Source of the DNA: Candidatus Onthovicinus excrementipullorum
Lineage (GTDB): Bacteria; Bacillota; Clostridia; Oscillospirales; Acutalibacteraceae
Reading direction: 5' to 3'
DNA: 64,000 nt
Assembly: GCA_018712345.1 (NCBI GenBank)
Contig: DVHG01000003.1
Coordinates: 46,035-110,034 of the forward strand
Shown here in pieces: positions 17,408 to 25,678 of this stretch (positions are counted from its first letter, which is position 1; every line of letters starts with the position of its first letter). The notes beneath the pieces were generated by a model. It saw nothing but the letters and a program-made list of their open reading frames with translations. It had not been told where the DNA came from and ran no database searches. The position numbers and the translations under genes were made by a program.

Positions 17408-18787
17408 ATGATTCATTTTTATCAATTAAATGGCTACAATATCGTTTTGGATGTCAACAGCGGTGCGGTCCATGTGTTGGACGACCTCTCCTATCAGCTT
17501 GTAAGTGCGCTGGGGGAGGGGCGTGATCAGCTTGCGGAAGAGTGCCCGCAGGAGCTTATAACCCGCTTTGGCCCCGCGTATGGCGCAGACAAGGTGACTG
17601 ATGCCTACCGTGAACTCTATGAGCTCTATCAGGCGGATTTGCTCTATTCTGCCGATGGATATGAAAAATTCGCCGGTATGATGACTTCCGCTCCCATCAA
17701 GGCGATGTGCCTGCACATCGCACACGACTGCAACCTGCGCTGCGGTTACTGCTTTGCTGCGCAGGGGGATTTTGGTCACGGGCGCAAGCTCATGCCGGTG
17801 GAGATTGGTAAAAAGGCGATCGACTTCCTGATTGAGCACTCCAAGGGCCGGCGCAATCTGGAGGTGGATTTCTTCGGCGGAGAACCGTTGATGAATTTCC
17901 AGGCCGTTAAAGAGGTCGTCCGCTATGCACGCTCACTGGAGCAGGAACATCATAAGAACTTCCGCTTCACTATCACAACAAACGGCCTTCTTCTGGATGA
18001 TGACAGCATTGACTTTATCAATCGTGAGATGCATAATGTCGTCCTCTCTATCGACGGCCGCCGCGAGGTTAACGATCGACTGCGCTATACCCCAAATGGG
18101 AAGGGCTCATATGATGTGATCGTGCCTAAGTTTAAAAAGCTCGTCGAGCAGCGCGGGGATAAGGAATACTATGTCCGCGGAACTTTCACCAAGTACAATC
18201 TGGACTTTTCAAACGACATAGAGCATCTGTATAACGAGGGGTTTGACCAGATCTCGGTGGAGCCAGTTATTGCCGACAGCAAGATTCCATATGCACTCAC
18301 ACCGGCAGATCTCCCACGGATCTACGACGAATACGATGCTCTTGCGCAGAAGATGATCCGGCGTAAAAAAGCGGGGAAATGCTATAATTTCTTCCACTTT
18401 ATGATCGACCTTGACCAGGGTCCCTGCGCGATCAAGCGGCTGCGCGGCTGCGGCTGCGGGAATGAATATGTTGCCGTAACACCAGAGGGCGATATTTATC
18501 CCTGCCATCAGTTTGTGGGCTTTGAAGACTGGAAAATGGGCAGTCTGATTGATGGTACATTCGACACCAAACGCAAGGAAATGTTTGCAAAGGCTAATGT
18601 CTATACAAAGAGTACATGTAAAACTTGCTGGGCCAAATTCTATTGCAGCGGCGGATGCAACGCCAATAATAATGAGTTTACCGGCGATATTCTAAAGCCC
18701 TATCAGCTCTCCTGCGACTTGGAAAAGAAGCGCCTGGAGTGTGCCATTATGATTAAGGCCGCAATGGCGGACAGCGAAACCGCGTAA
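17408..18787 (+). CDS. scfB: SCIFF radical SAM maturase
   Basis: The 459-residue enzyme modifies the SCIFF peptide. Residues 1-90 form a peptide-recognition (RRE-like) region, followed by the radical SAM core with cluster motif CNLRCGYC (Cys108, 112, 115) and FFGGEPLMNF. The C-terminal SPASM region carries further cluster cysteines in GPCAIKRLRGCGCGNE, DIYPCHQF, and CKTCWAKFYCSGGCNANN. It starts 113 bases after scfA with only a weak ribosome site (GGCGGT), consistent with lower expression than the peptide. Established work on this family shows thioether formation. A long terminator closes the unit. In many Clostridia secD/secF lie nearby; here spoIIM follows instead. Confidence 0.96.
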   Translation: MIHFYQLNGYNIVLDVNSGAVHVLDDLSYQLVSALGEGRDQLAEECPQELITRFGPAYGADKVTDAYRELYELYQADLLYSADGYEKFAGMMTSAPIKAMCLHIAHDCNLRCGYCFAAQGDFGHGRKLMPVEIGKKAIDFLIEHSKGRRNLEVDFFGGEPLMNFQAVKEVVRYARSLEQEHHKNFRFTITTNGLLLDDDSIDFINREMHNVVLSIDGRREVNDRLRYTPNGKGSYDVIVPKFKKLVEQRGDKEYYVRGTFTKYNLDFSNDIEHLYNEGFDQISVEPVIADSKIPYALTPADLPRIYDEYDALAQKMIRRKKAGKCYNFFHFMIDLDQGPCAIKRLRGCGCGNEYVAVTPEGDIYPCHQFVGFEDWKMGSLIDGTFDTKRKEMFAKANVYTKSTCKTCWAKFYCSGGCNANNNEFTGDILKPYQLSCDLEKKRLECAIMIKAAMADSETA

Positions 18788-18808
18788 ATGTAATACAGAC
18801 ATCAACAT

Positions 18809-18852
18809 ACAGCAAAACGGACGGCAAATACTTTTGCCGTCCGTTTTGCTGT
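18809..18852 (+). terminator. Terminator after scfB
   Basis: A perfect 20-bp stem (18809-18828 with 18833-18852) and 4-base loop lie 21 bases after the stop. No long U-run follows, but the stem itself contains T-rich stretches. Confidence 0.8.
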
Positions 18853-18925
18853 GAATCTATCGGGCGAGATATGAAAAAATATGCCGTTGGTTCTTGTATC
18901 CAGTGCGGCAGATATCAGCTTTCCG

Positions 18926-18954
18926 GCATGTTTGTCCCCTATGCGTCATATGAT
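18926..18954 (+). promoter_or_regulatory. Candidate sigma-E promoter of spoIIM
   Basis: GCATGTT (18926-18932) and CATATGAT (18947-18954) are 14 bases apart, resembling the Bacillus sigma-E pattern KMATATT-N14-CATACAAT (6/7 and 6/8 matches). SpoIIM is in the sigma-E regulon of B. subtilis. Confidence 0.5.
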
Positions 18955-18984
18955 TGAATGATGAATCACGGGGAGGAACTATAA

Positions 18985-19629
18985 ATGGAAAGGATCAAAA
19001 AAAGGATTCAATCACCCATAACCGACCGTCCGGGACCGGGCAGCGGCACAGGGCATCCCAATCTGCTGCTGACCGTGCTGACCACGCTCTTCATCACCGG
19101 GATTGTAATCGGCGCCATATGCGCCAGGAGCGCTGGAAACGATGTTATTGAAAAGCTGGTTCAGGTCATACGAAACTATATGGAAATCCGCTCTCAGCAG
19201 TCTATGGCGGTCAATTTTGGCAACTCCTTTGCAATGGGCATGCTCTGCCTGATCCTGCTGTATCTGGCCGGTGTGACGGCCTGGGGGGCTCCTGTGGCAC
19301 TCTTGATGCCCGTGTTTAAGGGAATGGGATATGGGATCGTATGTGGCACGCTGTACGCAGACTATGCAGCACGCGGATTTGGATATGCCGCTTTAGTAAT
19401 TTTGCCGGGCACGCTTATTTCCACGCTGGCCATTCTAATCGCCGCCAAGGAGTGCGCACGCTTTTCGTGCGGAATCTTTACGGAGATCTGCCTGTCCAGA
19501 TCCTCCCGGCGCGATTCTGTTAAAAATTATTCCATTCGCTTTCTGCTCCTTGTGCTGTTTATCCTTCTTTCCGCAGCTGCGGATATGATGGCAATCAGGC
19601 TGTTTTCCGGGGTATTCCTTACAAAATAG
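18985..19629 (+). CDS. spoIIM: Stage II sporulation protein M
   Basis: The 214-residue membrane protein matches SpoIIM, part of the SpoIIDMP complex that remodels septal peptidoglycan during engulfment. It has five hydrophobic spans (about 28-47, 74-96, 100-120, 126-150, 185-207). The conserved middle reads NFGNSFAMGMLCLILLYLAG and PVFKGMGYGIVCG. ATG follows GGGGAGG by about 9 bases. The gene converges with a Xer-type recombinase 11 bases away; in B. subtilis spoIIM and ripX (xerD) are also neighbours. Confidence 0.87.
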   Translation: MERIKKRIQSPITDRPGPGSGTGHPNLLLTVLTTLFITGIVIGAICARSAGNDVIEKLVQVIRNYMEIRSQQSMAVNFGNSFAMGMLCLILLYLAGVTAWGAPVALLMPVFKGMGYGIVCGTLYADYAARGFGYAALVILPGTLISTLAILIAAKECARFSCGIFTEICLSRSSRRDSVKNYSIRFLLLVLFILLSAAADMMAIRLFSGVFLTK

Positions 19630-19640
19630 AGAAAATCCTG

Positions 19641-20633
19641 CTACTTATCCTCAGTGGAGGACTTGGGCGCCCGGAGATCTGAGAGGGGATTGCTGTTCAC
19701 CGCATCGCGGAGCTGTTCGCGGTTGGTATGTGTATAGATCTGCGTCGTATTTAAATTTTCGTGCCCTAAGATCTCCTTGATCGTCAGGATATCCACCTGG
19801 CCCGTCTGATACATCAGCGTAGCGGCCGTATGGCGCAGCTTGTGCGTTGAGTACCCGGCGCCGCCCAATCCGGCTTTTTCTAAATCCGTCTTAATTATAT
19901 ACTGTACGGTCTTAGGACTGATCCTGCGCAGCCGAGCACTCAGGAACAGGGCATCCTTATCAATTACGCCATCATGCGGGCGGACGGCCAGATAGGCGTT
20001 TAACGCGCTGATGCATGCATCATTCAGGTAGACCGTACGTTCCTTATTACCCTTACCGGTGACTGTCATGCTATTATTAGACTTGATACTGCTCAAATTC
20101 AACCCCACCAGCTCGGAAAGACGCATCCCACAGTTGAGAAACAGCGTGATAATGCAGTAATCCCGCTCTTTATTTTTTCCGTCAGCAGAGGAGAGGAGAC
20201 GCTTGCTTTCCTCAACAGAAAGATATTTGGGCAGCGCCTTTTTTAGCTTTGGGGAGTCAAGATTGGCCATTGGGTCCGTCTCAAGCAGGCCCTTGTTATT
20301 CGTCAGGTACTGGAAAAACTGGCGGATGGCTGAAGTTTTACGCGCGCGCGACGCCGCGTCATTCGAACGTTCGTTCTTACAGTAGTAGAGGAATTCATAG
20401 GCATCATTTAATGTAACCGAACGCATGAAGGAATCATCCAGATCACTCACATCAATCCCGGATAGATCATCCGTCGGCAGTCTGAGGCGCAAAGCCTTTA
20501 AAAAGCGAAAAAAGGTCCGCAAATCCGAGGCATATTCGGACACGGTTGTATTTGACTTATTTTTGACCACCGAAATATACCGTAAATAATCCTGAACCAG
20601 GGCTGGCAGCTGTAAAATTTCATCCCTGCGCAT
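19641..20633 (-). CDS. Tyrosine recombinase, XerC/XerD type
   Basis: The 330-residue protein has a SAM-like core-binding domain (about 1-105) and a catalytic domain with all active residues visible: Arg in NCGMRLSELVGL, Lys in TGKGNKERTVYL, HKLRHTAATLMYQTG, and LGHENLNTTQIYTH with the nucleophilic Tyr. Length and layout fit XerC/XerD, which resolve chromosome dimers, rather than long phage integrases. The ATG at 20633 follows GGTGAT closely; GTG at 20642 and TTG at 20645 are alternatives. Association with SpoIIM favours the housekeeping enzyme, although the gene-poor stretch beyond its start leaves a mobile-element origin possible. Confidence 0.9.
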   Translation of the reverse strand: MRRDEILQLPALVQDYLRYISVVKNKSNTTVSEYASDLRTFFRFLKALRLRLPTDDLSGIDVSDLDDSFMRSVTLNDAYEFLYYCKNERSNDAASRARKTSAIRQFFQYLTNNKGLLETDPMANLDSPKLKKALPKYLSVEESKRLLSSADGKNKERDYCIITLFLNCGMRLSELVGLNLSSIKSNNSMTVTGKGNKERTVYLNDACISALNAYLAVRPHDGVIDKDALFLSARLRRISPKTVQYIIKTDLEKAGLGGAGYSTHKLRHTAATLMYQTGQVDILTIKEILGHENLNTTQIYTHTNREQLRDAVNSNPLSDLRAPKSSTEDK

Positions 20634-21072
20634 ATTGATCACCAATCCGTTATACTGTAAAGCTGAATTTTAATTCCAAGCGGATTCCGCCTTATATTAT
20701 AATAAGCCAGAATGGCAGAAAACACAAGAGCAAGTAAAAATGCAGACACAGGAAATTTTTCATACAAACCAATGGTCAACTCAAGAGCAGGGAAAGGCTG
20801 AGATTCCAAAATGAAAGTAAAAGACTCATCACAGAATGACTGAAAGAAATGTAAACTACTAAAAACGCCAATAATATATATGTGGTGGTGTGAATATAAA
20901 AAAAGAGATACACAGAGTTTTAAAATTCAATTGTGAGGCTGCAATGAAAAGCGAAAAATTGTATCTCAAAATTGATTGGTTTTCCGCATGTCACAAATGC
21001 AGAGTAGAGCTGTGTTTAAAAACGGATTTCACATAATTATTATTACGGAGGAATCCCAAGAAATCGAATTTA

Positions 21073-21106
21073 TTAATTATACAAAATTAATATTTTGTAT
21101 AATTAA
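21073..21106. repeat. Perfect 15-bp inverted repeat
   Basis: Arms 21073-21087 and 21092-21106 are perfect complements around a 4-base loop, entirely A/T except for one G-C pair. The right arm contains TATAAT (21098-21103) and is followed by AGGGGAG and ATG at 21118. It could be an operator over a promoter or a terminator-like stem. Confidence 0.7.
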
Positions 21107-21117
21107 GGGGAGAGAAA

Positions 21118-21405
21118 ATGAATAGAAAACCCTACATTAAAGAGAAAAACTCAAATCTCGGACATTCCAACAATAAATCATTACATATTTTTCATCATAC
21201 AACTACACAATCACAGATTTTTTGCAACAATACTCCCATGCTTAATTTCAGAATTGATTGCTTTTCTTTCCATTATGATTATAAAGTTTTAACTGCTGCC
21301 TCGCACAAAAAACGGAACGAGTTTCCATGTGCTATGATTTTGTTCCTTCCCCCAAACTTCCCCGATCTCTCGGAAACTGAGTTCCCCAAATACGCGCGGT
21401 GGTAA
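21118..21405 (+). CDS. Doubtful small ORF
   Basis: The frame encodes 95 residues starting MNRKPYIKEKNSNLGHSNNK, rich in Asn, His, Ser and Lys in its first half. I recognise no family. In its favour are a good ribosome site (AAGGGGAG) and the palindrome just upstream. Against it, the last third lies on the opposite strand of a recognisable sigma-factor relic, so this part of the sequence has another origin. It is listed so that it can be tested; it may be non-coding. Confidence 0.25.
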   Translation: MNRKPYIKEKNSNLGHSNNKSLHIFHHTTTQSQIFCNNTPMLNFRIDCFSFHYDYKVLTAASHKKRNEFPCAMILFLPPNFPDLSETEFPKYARW

Positions 21406-21408
21406 ATA
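21289..21408 (-). pseudogene. Sigma-70 (ECF-like) region 4 relic
   Basis: On the minus strand the frame reads LPPRVFGELSFREIGEVWGK, very close to region 4 of ECF sigma factors (typically LRVFGELSFREIGEIFGKSENWARVTF). After about 21345 the similarity moves to another frame as TRSVFCARQQLKL, comparable to the usual ARVTFFRARQQL. No region 2 is present upstream. A frameshifted C-terminal remnant is the best explanation. The helix-turn-helix core is intact but would not be made as part of a full factor. Confidence 0.65.
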
Positions 21409-21772
21409 TTCCCAATACGTTTTCACTGCGGGCCCGTCTGAGTTTTTGCAGTATTTTCCAGAATTTGCTTTTCCTGTGTATTTCTGATGAAGCAATAGAT
21501 TTCCAATGAATACGGCTGATAGCCCCGTTCCACAACCGTGCTGCCGAACACGTTACCACCCCAAACCGTTCGAATGGACAAGGTATACCCATTCAGGGTG
21601 AAAGTATCGGGAGCAGGCGTAAATCCAAGGATGCATTCGTGTTTTCCGGCGGCGTGCTTGGATGGACAATGATGAAAGCATCACCGCAATAATCCAAATT
21701 CAGGCTGTGCATTGCTCTGGGGAAGCAGATATTCAAGAACGTTTAAAAAATGATCTCGTGCAACACAACAAA

Positions 21773-21800
21773 CCCCGGAGTGAATTCAATCACTCCGGGG
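21773..21800 (-). terminator. Strong hairpin in the gene-poor region
   Basis: A perfect 11-bp GC-rich stem (21773-21783 with 21790-21800) with a 6-base loop. On the minus strand it is followed by TTTGTTGTGTTG, so it looks like the terminator of a minus-strand gene now decayed. Confidence 0.55.
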
Positions 21801-22408
21801 CATTAGTCTTTAATGAAATGACCTACACGTGAAACTCTTTACTTTCAATTGCTTGCAAGCAAAAGACTTTCCGCAGTTGTACGCTCCATACCAACTTCAT
21901 CCTGATACGGACCAACGTACCATTCCATTTATAGAAACAAACCAGCAGATATTTGTTTGAAATCCATATTAACTTTTCGCTTTTCTGACCGCGTATCGCA
22001 TCCAGTTAAACTCTGCTGCCGCACGATCATAAAAACCAATAGATTGCTTCGATCATCGGATTACCTGTTCTCTCGCGGAAGAATATTTTCCGCCTGACAT
22101 ATCCGCTCTAAATACTGTTGATCGTGCCCTATTTAACGGAATGCGCGGTTGCCAAACCCGGCTCTTCTGAGTACATTGGAACCGCCCTCCTTATTTTATT
22201 TTTGTCTCCCTGCGCCTCAGGCACCGGAAACAATGAATCCTTTTGCGGATCTTGAACCCGCGTCCGGATCTCTGTCAAAAAGACCTTTGGAGGAATCTCC
22301 TATCTCCTTTTTGCATCTTTATTATAGCCTTAATTATCGTGAATGTCAACATATTTTTTCAACAAATAATTAGTTTTATATTTGTATAAATCAGATAAAT
22401 AATTACAG

Positions 22409-22437
22409 TTGACTCAACGGCGTTTGGATTGTATTAT
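22409..22437 (+). promoter_or_regulatory. Sigma-A promoter of the DUF1292 gene
   Basis: TTGACT at 22409-22414, 17-base spacer, TATTAT at 22432-22437, 32 bases before the ATG. Confidence 0.75.
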
Positions 22438-22469
22438 ATATTTAAACGGAATGCAAGGAGCATCGTATC

Positions 22470-22775
22470 ATGGATAAGAATCAGGAATACAACCCGGATC
22501 TCGTCACCGTGATCGACGAGGAAGGCACTGAGCACACCTTTGAAGAGCTCGACCGGATTGAAACCGACGAGGGGCGCTTCATTGCGCTGATCCCCGCCTT
22601 TGACGACAGTGAAGAGATCATTGACAGCGACGGCGAACTCATTATTTTAGAGGTGAGCGAGGACGAAAACGGCGACAATATCCTCTCCCCGATTGAGGAC
22701 GACAATCTGTTCAATAAGATCGGAAAAATTTTTGAGGAACGTTTGAGTGATCTGTACGAGATTGAGGAAGAATAA
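22470..22775 (+). CDS. DUF1292-family acidic protein
   Basis: The 101-residue, highly acidic protein matches DUF1292 (YrzB-like): TVIDEEGTEHTFEELDRIE, then FIALIPAFDDSEE and a segment ending LEVSEDENGDNILSPIEDD. AAGGAG lies 10 bases before the ATG. DUF1292 proteins are widespread in Firmicutes, usually near alaS/yrrK genes in Bacillus; here it stands alone behind its own promoter at the edge of the gene-poor region. Function is unknown. Confidence 0.85.
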   Translation: MDKNQEYNPDLVTVIDEEGTEHTFEELDRIETDEGRFIALIPAFDDSEEIIDSDGELIILEVSEDENGDNILSPIEDDNLFNKIGKIFEERLSDLYEIEEE

Positions 22776-22970
22776 AAAGGCGCTTTTCCCTGCTAAGTGC
22801 GACCATTGCAGCTTTTATAACCCAACACACTTTAAATCGGAAGCTGATCTCCGTTTCTGGTCTGCAGACCTCCCGATCACAGATCGGACGAAGGGAGCGT
22901 AAAGGAAGCGGGAGGCATCCACCTGCTTTTACCTGCAGGTTATCATCAGCTGCAAACCGGCTCGGCGGGG

Positions 22971-24575
22971 TTATTGCGCGATATCGGCGGACTGTACCGG
23001 CATATCGGTGCGGCCTGCTTTTTTTCTGCCCGTAATCAGGCGCATTCCCCAGCGTAAATCGTCGGTAGTAACGCTGTGGGTCGCAATCAGCAGGAGCAGA
23101 TATGCCGCCAGAAACACAGCGCCCAGGACTACCGTCCATAGCCGGCCAGAGAGGACGGTAAGCTGCCTCAGACCGACGACGACCGCACCGGACAGCATCA
23201 CGGACAGCAGCGGGAACAGGACCCACCGGCGCAGCTCAAAGCGGAGTTTTACAACCTTAATCAGACGGTTCAGACTCATCGCGCCATTGAGGATCTCGCT
23301 GAGAAAGATCGTAGCAATATATCCCTTGAGTCCCGTGTGGGGAAGCACAAACCACACCATCATTACACTGACACAGGCATCTATGATATTATACTTCATG
23401 GAGCTCATTTGTTCATTAAGTCCCTTGAGCATGCTGTCAACAGCGGTGTCCACATACATGATCGGTATCAGCGGAGCAAACAGCCTCAGGTAAAATGGAA
23501 TGTTGGCATTATTGGAGACAAAGGCGGCGATTTCCTCGGAGAAAAAGAACATGGCCCCCGCCGCGCCGATCGAGAAGATGTAGGCAACCTGAAACATCCG
23601 ATTAACCATATAGTGGATGTGCCGGTCCTTCTCTACACTCCCCCCGCCGATTCTGGAGTGGCTCTCCGTAAGTTCCGGAATAATCAGACTGCAAAACGCG
23701 GAGAGGAACACACTCGGGAACAGAACGGCCGGCAGCACGACACCGTGCACGGTGCCGAATACGGCATGCGCATTTTCCTGTGTCATTCCGTTTTTTTTCA
23801 GCCGCCCCGGGACAAGCAGATTTTTCAGCGTCAGCAGGCCGGAACGCAGGTAGGAGCTCAGCGCAATTGGCAGCCCGATATAAAACATCCGCTTTGTCAG
23901 CGTGGGATCCTTTACCGTTGCGGTCGGTACAAGGCGTCGACGGTCCATCTGATAGAGCACATAAGATCCGATGCAGGCAAGAAACTCCGAAACAGCGGTG
24001 GCCCCGATCATGACCAGACACGTCCCCTCCAGATCATCCTGGGACACCAGCGCCGTCAGCCCCAGGACTGTCAGCACAATCTTGATCCCCTGATCAGATA
24101 TCTGCACAGCGGAATTTTTTGCGACACGCCGCACGGCCGTAAAATATCCGCCGAGCGCACAGGATACGGAAGTAAAGGGCAGGCTGAGCGCGGCCAGACG
24201 TAGCGGACGCACTGTGAGCGGCTCATTAATCCAATAAGTTCCGATTACGCCACCCAGCAGGAAGAGCGCAGCCGCAGCCGCCACACCGAAGCAGAGCCCG
24301 TAAAGTATGCACTTGTGCATGGCATCCGGTACACTGTCACGTTTATCCCCGCCGATCTCCTCTGCCACCAGCCGCGTGGCTGTCAGGTTGATCCCGGAAG
24401 TCGCCACCGTAACTGCCAGAGAATATACGGACAGAATGAGCTGAAAAACCCCCATCGCCGCCACGCCGATCCTGTTGGATATGAACAGATTGAACCAGAC
24501 GCCGACCGCACTGATGACAAGGGAGGTCGCTGTCATAATTACCGCATTCATCAGGAAACGTCCCGCGTTATTCAT
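22971..24575 (-). CDS. SpoVB-like polysaccharide flippase (MATE/MVF superfamily)
   Basis: The 534-residue protein has about 14 hydrophobic segments. It belongs to the oligosaccharide/lipid flippase superfamily that includes SpoVB and MurJ; the N-terminus FLMNAVIMTATSLVISAVGVWF and the motif GVFQLILSVYSLAVTVATSGI are typical of SpoVB relatives. Such proteins move lipid-linked precursors across the membrane; SpoVB is needed for the spore cortex. Multiple SpoVB paralogs are common in Clostridia, so the sporulation role is inferred. GGAAGG lies upstream of the ATG. It stands alone, divergent from the NagD-like gene. Confidence 0.85.
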   Translation of the reverse strand: MNNAGRFLMNAVIMTATSLVISAVGVWFNLFISNRIGVAAMGVFQLILSVYSLAVTVATSGINLTATRLVAEEIGGDKRDSVPDAMHKCILYGLCFGVAAAAALFLLGGVIGTYWINEPLTVRPLRLAALSLPFTSVSCALGGYFTAVRRVAKNSAVQISDQGIKIVLTVLGLTALVSQDDLEGTCLVMIGATAVSEFLACIGSYVLYQMDRRRLVPTATVKDPTLTKRMFYIGLPIALSSYLRSGLLTLKNLLVPGRLKKNGMTQENAHAVFGTVHGVVLPAVLFPSVFLSAFCSLIIPELTESHSRIGGGSVEKDRHIHYMVNRMFQVAYIFSIGAAGAMFFFSEEIAAFVSNNANIPFYLRLFAPLIPIMYVDTAVDSMLKGLNEQMSSMKYNIIDACVSVMMVWFVLPHTGLKGYIATIFLSEILNGAMSLNRLIKVVKLRFELRRWVLFPLLSVMLSGAVVVGLRQLTVLSGRLWTVVLGAVFLAAYLLLLIATHSVTTDDLRWGMRLITGRKKAGRTDMPVQSADIAQ

Positions 24576-24681
24576 CCGACCATCTTCCTTCCCGCAATTT
24601 TTCGTTCCTTAAAAACTAATATGAGAGCGGTAAGGAAATCATGATTGATGTTAAAAATCCCGTAAAAACGCATACAACACC

Positions 24682-24710
24682 TTGTCATGCGGCGCGGCAT
24701 GTTATATAAT
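24682..24710 (+). promoter_or_regulatory. Sigma-A promoter of the NagD-like gene
   Basis: TTGTCA at 24682-24687, 17-base spacer, TATAAT at 24705-24710, 50 bases before the ATG. Confidence 0.78.
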
Positions 24711-24760
24711 TTAATAAGAGCATTATGACTATTTTAATCCGCTTTGCGGGAGGTTAAATC

Positions 24761-25588
24761 ATGGTAGATCTTGAACAGGCTATTGAAAACATCCGTGCCA
24801 AGGACGGCTTTCTCTGTGACATGGACGGCGTCATCTATCACGGCAATCATCTGATCGACGGGGTCGCAGACTTCGTCAAATGGCTCTATGCGGAAAATAA
24901 ACGGTTTCTGTTTTTGACCAATTCGAGCGAGCGCTCGCCCGCCGAGCTCCGCCAAAAACTGCAGCGCATGGGTCTGGACATCGACGAAAGCCACTTTTAT
25001 ACAAGTGCGCTGGCCACGGCCAAATTCCTTAAGGATCAATCCCCCGGCTGCTCAGCCTATGTCATTGGGGAGCCCGGTCTGGTCAATGCCCTCTATGAGG
25101 TTGGCATCACCATGAACGACGTGAACCCCGATTATGTCGTTGTTGGTGAGACGCACAATTATAATTATGACTCCATTTTAAACGCGGTCAAGTTTGTCAA
25201 TAACGGGGCGAAGCTGATCGGCACCAACCCGGATATGACAGGCCCCTCCGATTACGGCATTATTCCGGCGTGCCGCGCTTTTATTGCCCCGATCGAGCTT
25301 GCGACGGGCAGCAAGGCCTATTTTGTCGGCAAGCCCAATCCGCTGATGATGCGTACCGGAATCAAAAAGCTTGGCGTGCACAGCGCCAATGCCGCGATGA
25401 TCGGCGACCGAATGGATACGGACATTGTCGCCGGGATGGAGACGGGCATGGACACAGTCCTTGTCCTCACAGGTGTTACAGATAAGCGTACGATCCTGAA
25501 CTTCCCCTACCGCCCAAAATATATTTTAGAGGGTGTGGGCTGCATTGCAAAGGGCGCAGATTTCCACTGTATGCCGCCTCAGCTGTGA
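24761..25588 (+). CDS. HAD-IIA (NagD/AraL-type) sugar phosphatase
   Basis: The 275-residue enzyme is a HAD hydrolase of class IIA. Motif I is CDMDGVIYHG (nucleophile Asp20, acid Asp22), motif II LFLTNSSERSP, and motifs III/IV include VGKPNPLMMR and MIGDRMDTDIVAGMETGMDT. The cap insert lies between motifs II and III. Family members dephosphorylate small sugar phosphates, nucleotides or glycolysis by-products such as 2-phosphoglycolate; the substrate is not known here. GGGAGG lies 7 bases before the ATG. It is a single-gene unit with its own promoter and terminator. Confidence 0.9.
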   Translation: MVDLEQAIENIRAKDGFLCDMDGVIYHGNHLIDGVADFVKWLYAENKRFLFLTNSSERSPAELRQKLQRMGLDIDESHFYTSALATAKFLKDQSPGCSAYVIGEPGLVNALYEVGITMNDVNPDYVVVGETHNYNYDSILNAVKFVNNGAKLIGTNPDMTGPSDYGIIPACRAFIAPIELATGSKAYFVGKPNPLMMRTGIKKLGVHSANAAMIGDRMDTDIVAGMETGMDTVLVLTGVTDKRTILNFPYRPKYILEGVGCIAKGADFHCMPPQL

Positions 25589-25608
25589 ACCCAAACGAAC
25601 AACTATGC

Positions 25609-25639
25609 AAAAAAGAGCTCTCCGGGAGGGCTCTTTTTT
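25609..25639 (+). terminator. Intrinsic terminator after the NagD-like gene
   Basis: AAAAAAGAGC (25609-25618) pairs with GCTCTTTTTT (25630-25639); the 3' arm supplies the U-tract. The A-run gives a matching U-tract on the other strand for the convergent fucosidase. Confidence 0.85.
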
Positions 25640-25678
25640 CCTGTATATATCCGTAATATATCCGGAATTTTTGATCTG

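Larger units (their letters stand above)
20646..22469. other. Gene-poor 1.8-kb region with relics
   Basis: No convincing intact gene lies here. Base use shifts to AT-rich in 20690-21300. It contains a 15-bp palindrome, one doubtful small ORF, a decayed sigma-factor segment on the minus strand, an orphan minus-strand coding fragment at about 21423-21660 (contains GYTLSIRTVWGGNVFGSTVV, ends at a stop at 21423), another short fragment at 21969-22040 (FYDRAAAEFNWMRYAVRKAK then stop), and a strong hairpin at 21773-21800. The picture is of an accessory insertion that has decayed. Confidence 0.6.

Noticed and set aside
19641..20633. Integrase of a mobile element with attachment sites
   Set aside because: The protein has XerC/XerD size and lies by spoIIM as in Bacillus; no att-like direct repeats were found. 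The decayed region nearby keeps the question slightly open.
22884..22940. Small palindromes after the DUF1292 gene
   Set aside because: Stems of about 6 bp without U-tract, near the SpoVB-like stop; too weak to call terminators.
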